Below, piece by piece: positions 36,038-44,786 of a stretch of DNA of 64,000 bases. Every line of letters starts with the position of its first letter. Within the stretch, counting starts at the first letter, position 1. The stretch is from the NCBI RefSeq assembly GCF_965196975.1, contig NZ_OZ239981.1, positions 2,294,001 through 2,358,000 of the forward strand. The letters run 5' to 3'. Source of the stretch: Endozoicomonas sp965196975. Lineage in GTDB: Bacteria; Pseudomonadota; Gammaproteobacteria; Pseudomonadales; Endozoicomonadaceae. Both the position numbers and the translations under genes were made by a program. The notes under the pieces are model-generated. The model worked only from the letters and a program-made list of their open reading frames with translations, made no database searches and was not told the origin of the DNA.

Positions 36038-37003
36038 TCAAAGAAGCTTCTTTCGGAATTGCCCCGGCGGCATACCAAAGTACCGCTGAAAAGCCTCATA
36101 AAAACGACTGAGAGAACTAAAACCACAGGCGTAACCAATGTCGGCAATGGGTCGTTCACTGTCCATAAGCAGCAGCTGAGCTTTCTGCAGGCGCTGAAAC
36201 TGCAGATATTGTTTAATGGATACGCCCATCACACTGGTAAAAAGGTTGGTCGTATAATTTTTGTGCAAACCAAGATGAGTAGCAACATCTGCCGTTGAAA
36301 TAGGCCGGTGCAGGTTTTCCCCCATAAAGTGAATCATGGTGGAAACATGGTGTACACCTTTCAACCGACCACTCCCCGGATTACTGGAAGCTTGATCCGT
36401 TTCTGCCGGTGATTCCTCAATATGATCTCCGGATGAAAAACTCTCCGGGTGATCCCACCCCTGAAAACTGATTCTTTTTAACAGCAGCGAAAGCTCACCC
36501 AGAATAATCTCCTTCAATTCCGGATGTTCGCTCTGAAAATCCTCATACCATCGGCCCAGTCTCATGACCAGATAGTCATGATCCGGTTTTGCCAGGGCAA
36601 TAGAGCCTGTCATTACCTCCTGCCTGAGTTGTTCTGTTAATGGCCACTGAAGAAACTCGGGTAAAGGGATATAGAGGTTATAGAGCATGCCTTCCCCCTG
36701 GCTTCTTTCCTCAAGAGCCACCAGCCGATGCGGCATGTTGGCCCAGAAGATGGCCAGCCGGTTTTCAGGAATACGCTGCTCCCGCCCATTAACAATATAA
36801 GTAGCAGAGCACCCCAACAGATAGTTCAACTCAACATGGCCATGAACATGACCACTGTCCATAATATAAGGTGCCCGGTTTTCGATATAAAAGATGTCCC
36901 CCTGAATATCGGAAATTGATCCAGGCATGGGTACCACACCTTCGGTTCCACAGTTTTTTTTCCTGACAGGTTGCCCGACAGACAACAGCTGCTGACTGCT
37001 CAC
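36038..37003 (-). CDS. AraC-family transcriptional regulator
   Basis: The 321-residue protein has an N-terminal cupin-like sensing domain (about 25-120: HVHGHVELNYLLG and AIFWANMPHRL) and a C-terminal double helix-turn-helix (about 220-318) ending in GYACGFSSLSRFYEAFQRYFGMPPGQFRK, the AraC consensus. The start is GTG. It is divergent from galE across 173 bases, so it is the natural candidate for a galactose-responsive regulator of the gal genes. The inverted repeat AGAAAC-N12-GTTTCT in the shared region (about 37097-37120) could be its site. The effector is unknown. Confidence 0.9.
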   Translation of the reverse strand: MSSQQLLSVGQPVRKKNCGTEGVVPMPGSISDIQGDIFYIENRAPYIMDSGHVHGHVELNYLLGCSATYIVNGREQRIPENRLAIFWANMPHRLVALEERSQGEGMLYNLYIPLPEFLQWPLTEQLRQEVMTGSIALAKPDHDYLVMRLGRWYEDFQSEHPELKEIILGELSLLLKRISFQGWDHPESFSSGDHIEESPAETDQASSNPGSGRLKGVHHVSTMIHFMGENLHRPISTADVATHLGLHKNYTTNLFTSVMGVSIKQYLQFQRLQKAQLLLMDSERPIADIGYACGFSSLSRFYEAFQRYFGMPPGQFRKKLL

Positions 37004-37176
37004 AAATATTGACCCTTATCAAAAAGCCTCATCATGATACCTGTTGCCATCGCATAAATCTTTGTTTTCGGGAAAAACAGAGAAAAAACCGTAAAAGAAA
37101 CCTACTGCAACCTGTTTCTAAAATGACCACAAGAGATTATTCAACAGGTAGAAACACTGCCTGAACGAGGTAGACA

Positions 37177-38190
37177 ATGAGCATCCTGATCACCGGAGGT
37201 GCTGGCTACATTGGCAGCCACACTTGCCTGGAATTACTGAATGCCGGTTATGACGTCGTCGTCGTTGATAACCTGTGCAACAGCCATGAGACCTCCCTGC
37301 ACCGTGTGGAAAGCCTGACGGGTATACAACCCGCTTTTTATCCTATCGATATACGCGATAAAGAAGCCCTTCGTGCCGTATTCGAAAGGCACTCCATTGA
37401 AGCGGTGATTCACTTTGCCGGGCTAAAAGCAGTGGGTGAGTCTACCCGGATACCCCTGGCTTATTTTGATAACAATGTCAGCGGTACGGTAAAACTCCTG
37501 GAAATCATGGAAGAGTTTGGCGTACATCATCTGGTCTTCAGCTCTTCTGCAACCGTGTACGGCGACCCACATGAAGTACCGATCAAGGAAGACTTCCCGG
37601 TTGGACAGGTCACAAACCCCTATGGCCGCAGCAAGTTCATGGTGGAAGAGATCCTTCGTGATACGGCAGCGTCCAATGATCGCTGGAATTTCAGCATTCT
37701 GCGCTACTTCAACCCGGTTGGTGCCCACGAATCCGGCCTGATTGGTGAAGACCCAAGCGGTATTCCTAACAACCTGATGCCTTATATTGCCCAGGTTGCC
37801 GTGGGCAAGCTGGAGCAACTCAACGTATTTGGCAATGACTACGCTACCCACGATGGTACCGGTGTGCGCGACTACATCCATGTTGTCGATCTGGCCCTTG
37901 GCCATCTTGCAGCATTGCGAACCCATTGGGCCGATCAAGGTGTTCACACCTACAACCTGGGTACCGGCAAAGGCAGCAGTGTACTGGATATGCTTCATGC
38001 CTTTGAAAAAGCCTGTGGCAAAGCGCTGCCTCATAAAATCCAGCCACGCCGCCCCGGTGATATTGCCCAGTGCTATGCCGATCCTGCCTATGCAGAGCAA
38101 AAGCTGGGCTGGAAAGCCACCCGCACTGTTGAAGATATGACGATAGATACCTGGCGCTGGCAGTCAGAAAACCCGAACGGATTTAATTAA
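37177..38190 (+). CDS. galE: UDP-glucose 4-epimerase
   Basis: The 337-residue enzyme interconverts UDP-glucose and UDP-galactose with bound NAD. The Rossmann motif GGAGYIGSH is at residues 7-15, and the catalytic set S124 (FSSSATVYG), Y149 and K153 (NPYGRSK) has the E. coli numbering. It opens a galE-galT-galK operon, enough for the Leloir pathway apart from a mutarotase. A 12-bp-stem hairpin separates it from galT. Confidence 0.96.
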   Translation: MSILITGGAGYIGSHTCLELLNAGYDVVVVDNLCNSHETSLHRVESLTGIQPAFYPIDIRDKEALRAVFERHSIEAVIHFAGLKAVGESTRIPLAYFDNNVSGTVKLLEIMEEFGVHHLVFSSSATVYGDPHEVPIKEDFPVGQVTNPYGRSKFMVEEILRDTAASNDRWNFSILRYFNPVGAHESGLIGEDPSGIPNNLMPYIAQVAVGKLEQLNVFGNDYATHDGTGVRDYIHVVDLALGHLAALRTHWADQGVHTYNLGTGKGSSVLDMLHAFEKACGKALPHKIQPRRPGDIAQCYADPAYAEQKLGWKATRTVEDMTIDTWRWQSENPNGFN

Positions 38191-38195
38191 TAAAA

Positions 38196-38244
38196 CCGCT
38201 ACCCGTTTCCCGTAAAAGACCGCCTTATCTTTAACGGGTAGCGG
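38196..38244 (+). promoter_or_regulatory. Stem-loop between galE and galT
   Basis: A perfect 12-bp stem (CCGCTACCCGTT with AACGGGTAGCGG) closes a 25-base loop in the galE-galT gap. There is no T-run, so it is not a normal terminator. It could act as a processing or stability element that sets galE message apart from galT-galK. Confidence 0.5.
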
Positions 38245-38272
38245 GAGGCGGGCAGCGAATAAAGGCAAACCA

Positions 38273-39346
38273 ATGACACCATTTAATCCTGTTGACCATC
38301 CACACCGTCGATTCAACCCACTGATTGGCGACTGGGTACTGGTATCTCCCCATCGTGCCAAGCGCCCATGGCAGGGACAGGTGGAGAAAACAGCTCCAGA
38401 CTTTCGCCCGGTTCACGATCCTGAGTGCTTTCTCTGCCCGGGAAATGACCGTATTACCGGTGACCATAACCCTGACTATACCGCCCCTTATGTTTTCCCC
38501 AATGATTTCCCGGCACTGCTGACAGATACCCCGGATGCAATCAGCGAATCAGACCTTTTCCAGAGCAGCCCTGCCCGAGGGGCAGCGCGGGTTATCTGCT
38601 TTTCACCGGATCACAGCAAAACCCTCCCGCAGTTGTCCGAGCAGGAAATCCGCAAGGTTGTGGATACCTGGGCAGAACAGGTTATTGAACTGGGACAGAC
38701 TTACCCCTGGGTGCAGCTGTTTGAAAATAAAGGGGCCGTGATGGGCTGTTCCAACCCTCATCCTCATGGCCAGATCTGGGCCAGCAGTTTTCTCCCCAAC
38801 GAAGCACGCAAAGAAGACGACAACCAACGCCAATGGCTAAGCGACAAAGGCGTCAACCTGCTGGTTGAGTATGCACTGCGAGAATCAGAGTCCGGTGAAC
38901 GTACAGTTGTTGAAAACGACCACTGGATTGCCGTAGCTCCTTATTGGGCTGCCTGGCCATTTGAAACGCTCCTGCTGCCCAAACGCCACGTACTGCGCAT
39001 GCCCGATCTGACAGAAGTGGAACGCGATGCTCTGGCCAACATTCTGAAAAAGCTGACGACCAAGTACGACAACCTGTTCCAGACCTCATTCCCCTACTCC
39101 ATGGGCTGGCACGGTGCGCCCTGCCATCAGGGTGAGGCAGGTACAGATGACCGCCACTGGCAACTGCACGCTCATTTCTATCCACCACTGCTGAGGTCAG
39201 CAACCGTTCGCAAGTTTATGGTGGGTTTTGAAATGCTGGCAGAAACTCAGCGTGATCTCACCGCTGAGCAGGCTGCCGCCCGTCTGCGCGAACTGCCCGA
39301 TGTGCACTATCTGGAAAACAGCGCTGAGCCTGCAGAGAATCTTTAA
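38273..39346 (+). CDS. galT: Galactose-1-phosphate uridylyltransferase
   Basis: The 357-residue enzyme swaps UMP between UDP-glucose and galactose-1-phosphate. The active-site motif NPHPHGQIW holds the nucleophilic His (H165 in HPHGQ). The N-terminal HRRFNPLIGDWVLVSPHRAKRPWQG is the standard E. coli-type start, and a C-terminal HAHFYPPLLR block follows. It is intact and lies in the galE-galT-galK operon with a 2-base gap to the longest galK frame. Confidence 0.96.
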   Translation: MTPFNPVDHPHRRFNPLIGDWVLVSPHRAKRPWQGQVEKTAPDFRPVHDPECFLCPGNDRITGDHNPDYTAPYVFPNDFPALLTDTPDAISESDLFQSSPARGAARVICFSPDHSKTLPQLSEQEIRKVVDTWAEQVIELGQTYPWVQLFENKGAVMGCSNPHPHGQIWASSFLPNEARKEDDNQRQWLSDKGVNLLVEYALRESESGERTVVENDHWIAVAPYWAAWPFETLLLPKRHVLRMPDLTEVERDALANILKKLTTKYDNLFQTSFPYSMGWHGAPCHQGEAGTDDRHWQLHAHFYPPLLRSATVRKFMVGFEMLAETQRDLTAEQAAARLRELPDVHYLENSAEPAENL

Positions 39347-39381
39347 GATTGATCCCAATTTTGAAAAGAGTTATGGAAAGT

Positions 39382-40536
39382 ATGATGAACCAGCAACAAA
39401 CCCTGACTGAACTGTTCGAGAAAACCTTTGGTCATCAGCCAACTCACTATTTTCAGGCACCAGGCCGGGTCAACCTGATTGGTGAGCACACCGACTACAA
39501 CGATGGTTTCGTGCTGCCCTGCGCCATTGACTACCAGGCAATGATTGCTACTTCTCCAAGAGGTGATCAGAAAGTCGTGGCTACTGCTCACAGTTACGAC
39601 GGACAGGTATCCGAGTTTGAGCTTTCCTTACCGGTTTCTCATAGCGAAGAAGCCTTCTGGAGCAACTACGTTCGTGGTGTCGCCACTGTATTGATGGAAA
39701 AAGGCATGAGTCTCAAGGGTGTCAACATTGCCATTATTGGTAATGTTCCCCAGGGTGCAGGTCTCAGTTCATCCGCCTGCCTGGAAGTGGTTACGGGCCT
39801 GACACTGACCCGAATGTCCGGGCTGGATGTCAGTCTGAAAGAACTGGCCCTGATAGGCCAGAAAGCAGAGAACGAGTTTGTTGGCTGCAAGTGCGGCATC
39901 ATGGACCAGATGATTTCAGCCTGTGGTAAGGAAGGTCATGCCATGCTGCTGGACTGCCGGTCACTGGATACGCGTCTGGTATCAATCCCCCAAACTGCCG
40001 CAGTTGTGATTATCAACTCTAATGTAAAACGCGGCCTGGTGGACAGTGAATACAACACTCGCCGGGCACAGTGTGAAGCGGCAGCTCAGCATTTTGGCGT
40101 TAAGGCTCTGCGAGACATTACTCTGGATCAGCTGGAAGCCAGCCAGAGTGAGCTGGATGAACTCACCTATCGCCGGGCCCGACATGTTGTGACTGAAAAT
40201 GATCGCACTCTGGCAGCTGCCGAAGCACTGGCCAGGGGAGACCTGAAAGCCATGGGGCGGTTAATGGCTGAATCCCATATTTCCATGCGGGATGATTTTG
40301 AGATTACTGTTCCAGCCATTGACGGCATTGTTGACATTGTTAAAGCCGTCATTGGCAGTGAAGGTGGGGTCAGAATGACCGGTGGTGGATTTGGAGGCTG
40401 TGTCGTTGCACTGATTCCGGAAGAAAAAGTGGATGCTGTCAAACAGGCGGTTCATGAGCACTATCCTGAGTACTCCAATGGCCTTGTTGCTGATATCTAT
40501 GTTTGTCGTGCTTCTCAGGGGGCTGGACAACTGTAA
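39382..40536 (+). CDS. galK: Galactokinase
   Basis: The enzyme phosphorylates galactose at C1. The GHMP signatures are APGRVNLIGEHTDYNDG (sugar-binding) and NVPQGAGLSSSACLEV (ATP loop), and the C-terminal GGVRMTGGGFGGCVVAL block is intact. The start is not certain: ATGs at 39373, 39382 and 39385 all fit, and the frame also opens at 39349. The 39382 start is chosen by analogy with the family's short N-terminus. A hairpin (40562-40592) follows. Confidence 0.95.
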   Translation: MMNQQQTLTELFEKTFGHQPTHYFQAPGRVNLIGEHTDYNDGFVLPCAIDYQAMIATSPRGDQKVVATAHSYDGQVSEFELSLPVSHSEEAFWSNYVRGVATVLMEKGMSLKGVNIAIIGNVPQGAGLSSSACLEVVTGLTLTRMSGLDVSLKELALIGQKAENEFVGCKCGIMDQMISACGKEGHAMLLDCRSLDTRLVSIPQTAAVVIINSNVKRGLVDSEYNTRRAQCEAAAQHFGVKALRDITLDQLEASQSELDELTYRRARHVVTENDRTLAAAEALARGDLKAMGRLMAESHISMRDDFEITVPAIDGIVDIVKAVIGSEGGVRMTGGGFGGCVVALIPEEKVDAVKQAVHEHYPEYSNGLVADIYVCRASQGAGQL

Positions 40537-40561
40537 ATATCGCTGTATAAATCCATTATCA

Positions 40562-40592
40562 AACAATGGCTCCAACGAAGGAAGCCATTGTT
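40562..40592 (+). terminator. Probable terminator of the gal operon
   Basis: A 10-bp stem (AACAATGGCT with AGCCATTGTT), extended by a few more pairs, lies 26 bases after the galK stop. It lacks a long T-run, so the call rests on position and stem strength. Confidence 0.5.
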
Positions 40593-40784
40593 CTGATTAG
40601 AGAAACGACCGCAAAACAATAAACAGAACTGTAATAGAACCTACAAAATAACTTTCCTATAAATTTTCCAAACTTCACTACAAAGAACACACAATCTATC
40701 ATTTGACCGATTTCAAACGAACTTCACAAAAATTAGATTGTCTATGATTGAGGAACTTAATAAATCACATTTATCATATTTGTC

Positions 40785-41876
40785 ATGAGAAAAATACTTT
40801 TAGCCGTAGCAATACTGCTCATAAATAACAGCATTTCTGCCAATGATCATAACACTCCAAATCCACCACCAACCGACCTCAAGCGAAATATAATTCTCAT
40901 TCGTGATCAATTCTCCTTGAGGCTTGCAGATGCTGAGCTCTCTCATGGTGAACTGGTTACAAATATAATTAAGGGTAAATATCATCCTGAGCTTATACCC
41001 ACCCATCCAGAGCTTCGCTCCTGGGAAATGGATCTTAAACTGGACTTAAGCCATCACTTGAACATCCCTGAAAACCCAGACGAATACTATGATACAGAGC
41101 CTGAGAGCGCAGAGGAAACAGACAAGACTTTGTTAACATGGATTTGGCTAAATTTTAAATCAAGCATCACTAATTTGTTTAGCAACCCTGAAAAAAAGGT
41201 GAGACCACTAAAAAGAGAACGTGTGTTAAAATTTGATGAAGAAAAAGACAGAGTTGCTATTATTAATCAGAGTTTTACACACAGTAGTTTTGTATCAGCA
41301 AGAACGCACCTCAAACCTTTTTATAAAAAAGCAGTTAACCCCCCTCTTCTTATTACGGCAGCAGGAAATGATACCAATCACTGCACAGAAGAAGCGGCAA
41401 TCATCAATCGCCATATCGGCTCTGACTATCAGAGGCTGGCTGCGTTCTTCTTTGGGCAGCCAATTTCCAATTACCAGAAATACTACATGGCATGTCCACA
41501 ACACGCTCTGGCCGCAATGGATTTAGGAGTAAATGACTATTTTATCAATGTCATCAGTGACCTGGGGAATGGAACAACCAACAAACCAGCAGGCTACCTG
41601 AAAGAGCGAACCGTGGCCGCTCCCTATGAGGCTGGCGGGCATTATGGAACCAGCATGTCTACCGCCTATGTAACAGCAGTGGCAAACATGATTCTTACCC
41701 GTGCTCCCGAAATGCCACCTCCAGAAATCGCTCAAATCATTTTCATAACAGCAGACAAGAAAGGAATCAATGAGTTAAATGAAACCTGGGGTCATGGTGT
41801 AGTAAACCCCAGAAAAGCAATGGAGTATATGGATGCTTTAGGTTATCCGCCACTACCGCAACAGTCGGCAGAATAA
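40785..41876 (+). CDS. Compact subtilisin-like (S8) serine protease, exported
   Basis: The 363-residue product has a signal peptide (about 1-19). The subtilase motifs are present but set closely: candidate Asp D41 (IILIRDQ), His H54 (SHGELVTNII), oxyanion Asn N195 (TAAGNDTN) and Ser S290 (GHYGTSMSTAYVTAVAN). A strand like that of subtilases (VAIINQSFTH) sits near 157-166, and WGHGVVNPRKAMEYM closes the domain. The Asp-His distance of 13 residues is much shorter than the usual 30 or so, and a long insert of about 90 residues (about 65-150) separates His from the core. Whether it is active is open. It converges on an autotransporter gene. Confidence 0.8.
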   Translation: MRKILLAVAILLINNSISANDHNTPNPPPTDLKRNIILIRDQFSLRLADAELSHGELVTNIIKGKYHPELIPTHPELRSWEMDLKLDLSHHLNIPENPDEYYDTEPESAEETDKTLLTWIWLNFKSSITNLFSNPEKKVRPLKRERVLKFDEEKDRVAIINQSFTHSSFVSARTHLKPFYKKAVNPPLLITAAGNDTNHCTEEAAIINRHIGSDYQRLAAFFFGQPISNYQKYYMACPQHALAAMDLGVNDYFINVISDLGNGTTNKPAGYLKERTVAAPYEAGGHYGTSMSTAYVTAVANMILTRAPEMPPPEIAQIIFITADKKGINELNETWGHGVVNPRKAMEYMDALGYPPLPQQSAE

Positions 41877-41906
41877 TAGTGATATGGCTTTACCCAATCA
41901 CTATTA
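41874..41906. terminator. Hairpin between the protease and the autotransporter
   Basis: A 10-bp stem (TAATAGTGAT with ATCACTATTA) closes a 13-base loop and overlaps the protease stop codon. It lies between converging genes and could end transcription from either side. Confidence 0.5.
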
Positions 41907-41947
41907 TTTCAATAACTGGCAGAGCAATATTAGAAATAGTGCTGTGA

Positions 41948-44752
41948 TCAAAAGTCGTAACGCACCTGAGCCTGTAGACTGTCAGACTTAAACCCTGTTG
42001 CCCATCGATGCTCATAGTTAAGCAGGAAGCTCAGATTGTTATCCATCCAGTAATCCACGCCCAGGCTTGCTTTATAGGATGTTTTCTCAGGGGCTACACC
42101 AATGGTCCGTAATGTAAGGGTCTGATTGAACACCTCGGCAGTGACATCGGCATTCACGGCATCGCCAACAAAGTCGTGGTATACCATCAAGCTTGCTTCC
42201 GGCAGCAGGATACCACGACCCAGTTCCAGCAGATGGCTGAAACGAACACCAGCCCCAAGCTCCAGAACATTGATGTTATCCGATGACACCTGTGTTGAAG
42301 GTGATCCATCACTGTAGCTTTGAGAATAATCCTCTGTTCTCAGATGGCTATACTCAAGGCTGACTCGAGGCTCAACCAATGTGTCATTATTGTTGTACCA
42401 GAACTCCTTACCACCCGTTGCCAGCAGGCCTAACTGTTTGCTGCTGTAGTCGGAAGTACCTTTGACACTGCCGTCATAACTGACACTCTCAGTCCGGTTG
42501 AAACCAACATTGACTATGGAATCAAGAAACCAGTCATGATTCTGCAAGTTGCTGTATACACTGAGTTGATAGCTTTCAATATCGCTACTGGCGGAGGTAT
42601 CCTTAACATTGACATCCGCCTCGGCATAACTGAAAGAAGCCCCCAGCGTGTAGGTATCAGTGAGATCGGTATCACCACCAAAACTGATCCCTTTCAATCG
42701 GCTTTTATAGCCATTGTAACGGGTGCCATTACTGCTCTGGCTACCTTGATCCGCTTCTGCACCGATGGCTTTCAACCAGACAGCCCCCTGCTCCAGCACA
42801 TCACCGGATGACACACCGGAACGACCACCGTCACGAAGGCTGGCAAGTCGTGAGAGCAAGTTGTTAAACACTTCGCCCTGCATCTGTTCTGCAGCAGCGG
42901 CAATGGCGGCCAGGGCAGCCGTATCGCCGCTGGGATACTGCTGCTGGAGATAATCAATTAAACCATCTGCATCAGAAATGCTGAGCAGCTGCTCACTGTC
43001 AATAAAGCCAGCGGCGGTCTGTTGATCAAGGCTTCCAAGATAGCTTTCCAGAAAACCGGCAACCTGATTTACCAGAGCATCACTGCTATTGTCTGCAACC
43101 ACGGCCGAGAGGTCAGTGGTTGAAACCGTGACATCCACATGCTGACCCTCCACCACCGAGGCATCATCGACGGTGTATAGAATAGATGCAGAAGACACTG
43201 CCGGGATACCGGTAATTCCTGTTGCGCTCAGAACACGGTATTGCTCCGTATCGCCATAGGCAAAGTCACCTTTATAGTCCGGTGTGACAAGAATAGAAGC
43301 CCCATCAGCAAACTCAGCCTCAGGGGTAGTCACTGTTTGCTGTTGAGCATTTCCTTCCTCACCAACAAGAACCGTCTGGGACTGAAGCGTCAACCTGGCG
43401 GTTGGATTACCATTTTGAAGATTATTTTCTCCATCGAGGAGAACAGCCAGCTCGCCCTGTTGGACTAAATCAACCTCAAATACAACATCACCTTTAATCC
43501 CAACCTGCAAACGACCGGTATCGGTAATGGTGATGGCACTGGCAGCGGCTTTTTCAAGAAAATCAGCATACTCCACTTCTGAATCAAACCTGGCGTAATT
43601 AACGCCATTAATGTTGCTGTAATAAGGCTGTATTCCGAAAATATTGCCCGTTAATTCAGCTGTGCCGGTAACTCGGATTTCCGAAGCCCCCTCTACATTG
43701 CCATCAACAAGACCGCCTTCCAGAATAAACGTGTGCTCACCTCCCATGAAGCTGGTCAGTCCGGTAATGGTTCCGGTGTTGACAAAGGTATGAGACAGAC
43801 CTTCAAATCGAACAGCATCATCGTTCACCGATGTAATTGAGCCGCTATTGGTCACCGTACCAATGGTGCCTTCTTCAAAGGTTCGAATATAGAGTCCATA
43901 ATCATCTTGAGAAATCAGAGTTCCAGAATTGACAACGTCGCCAATGGTCCCTCTATTGGCAAAGACATATAAAGCGTCTTCCTCAGCACTGATCGTCCCT
44001 GAATTGGTGACATCACCAACCAGCGCATTACCCATATCATAGGTGCCATCTTCATATCTCAGGTTGTTGGTCTGAACCACCAGCCCCCAGTAGCCTGACT
44101 GAATACTTCCACTGTTGATGACATTGCCAACTGTACTGTTCTCCCTGGCATAGACCTTAAAAGCATCATCATCGTCACCACTCTTTATCGTTCCGGAATT
44201 AATTACATTTTGAACTGAGCTATTGCCATAGGTGCCGACAAAGAGGCTAAATCTTTCGCTGGACTCGATTTTATTCTGGTTTTCAATGGTACCAACCTGA
44301 CCATTATCATCGAGGGTTACATCAATACCTTCCCGAACTGAGTAAATTTCACCCGCATTGGTTATATTACCGATAATACCGGTTGCTGCCTGAGAGTAAT
44401 CACCAACCTGAATTCCTTCCTCAGCTGATCTGATGGTGCCACTATTAATAATATTTCCGACACTTGGTTCATTACCATCAAACTCTCCAACAGCATTAAT
44501 ATAAAGTGCTGCATCATCACCACTGGTATCAATAGTACCTTCGACGGTGATATTACCAACACGACCATTGCCTTCTAGATCGGGAGAAGCATCAACACTG
44601 ACCGCGCCACAGGTTTCACCCTCAACACTGATGACGATGTCACCGCCTTCAGAGGTAGGGGATCCTGAACACTGGGCTACTGCTCCACTGGGAAAAGAGA
44701 AAGCAGTTACTGCAGCAATGGCGATACTTAGCAATGATCGGTTAAAATCCAT
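41948..44752 (-). CDS. Autotransporter (type Va secretion) with repeat passenger
   Basis: The ATG at 44752 is chosen (MDFNRSLLSIAIAAVTAFSF), giving 934 residues and a signal peptide that ends near AVAQC; AAGGAC lies upstream. A longer frame opens inside the adjacent insertion sequence and is an artefact. The passenger has about nine copies of a short beta-helix-like unit with the core VxNSGTIxS (roughly residues 75-360), then a linker. The last 270 residues or so are the beta-barrel domain (GAVWLKAIGAEADQG to the terminal QVRYDF). Such proteins display or release adhesins or enzymes; no protease motif is seen in the passenger. Confidence 0.9.
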   Translation of the reverse strand: MDFNRSLLSIAIAAVTAFSFPSGAVAQCSGSPTSEGGDIVISVEGETCGAVSVDASPDLEGNGRVGNITVEGTIDTSGDDAALYINAVGEFDGNEPSVGNIINSGTIRSAEEGIQVGDYSQAATGIIGNITNAGEIYSVREGIDVTLDDNGQVGTIENQNKIESSERFSLFVGTYGNSSVQNVINSGTIKSGDDDDAFKVYARENSTVGNVINSGSIQSGYWGLVVQTNNLRYEDGTYDMGNALVGDVTNSGTISAEEDALYVFANRGTIGDVVNSGTLISQDDYGLYIRTFEEGTIGTVTNSGSITSVNDDAVRFEGLSHTFVNTGTITGLTSFMGGEHTFILEGGLVDGNVEGASEIRVTGTAELTGNIFGIQPYYSNINGVNYARFDSEVEYADFLEKAAASAITITDTGRLQVGIKGDVVFEVDLVQQGELAVLLDGENNLQNGNPTARLTLQSQTVLVGEEGNAQQQTVTTPEAEFADGASILVTPDYKGDFAYGDTEQYRVLSATGITGIPAVSSASILYTVDDASVVEGQHVDVTVSTTDLSAVVADNSSDALVNQVAGFLESYLGSLDQQTAAGFIDSEQLLSISDADGLIDYLQQQYPSGDTAALAAIAAAAEQMQGEVFNNLLSRLASLRDGGRSGVSSGDVLEQGAVWLKAIGAEADQGSQSSNGTRYNGYKSRLKGISFGGDTDLTDTYTLGASFSYAEADVNVKDTSASSDIESYQLSVYSNLQNHDWFLDSIVNVGFNRTESVSYDGSVKGTSDYSSKQLGLLATGGKEFWYNNNDTLVEPRVSLEYSHLRTEDYSQSYSDGSPSTQVSSDNINVLELGAGVRFSHLLELGRGILLPEASLMVYHDFVGDAVNADVTAEVFNQTLTLRTIGVAPEKTSYKASLGVDYWMDNNLSFLLNYEHRWATGFKSDSLQAQVRYDF

Positions 44753-44786
44753 TTCTATGTCCTTATACTTCTTCTTTTTATTACTG

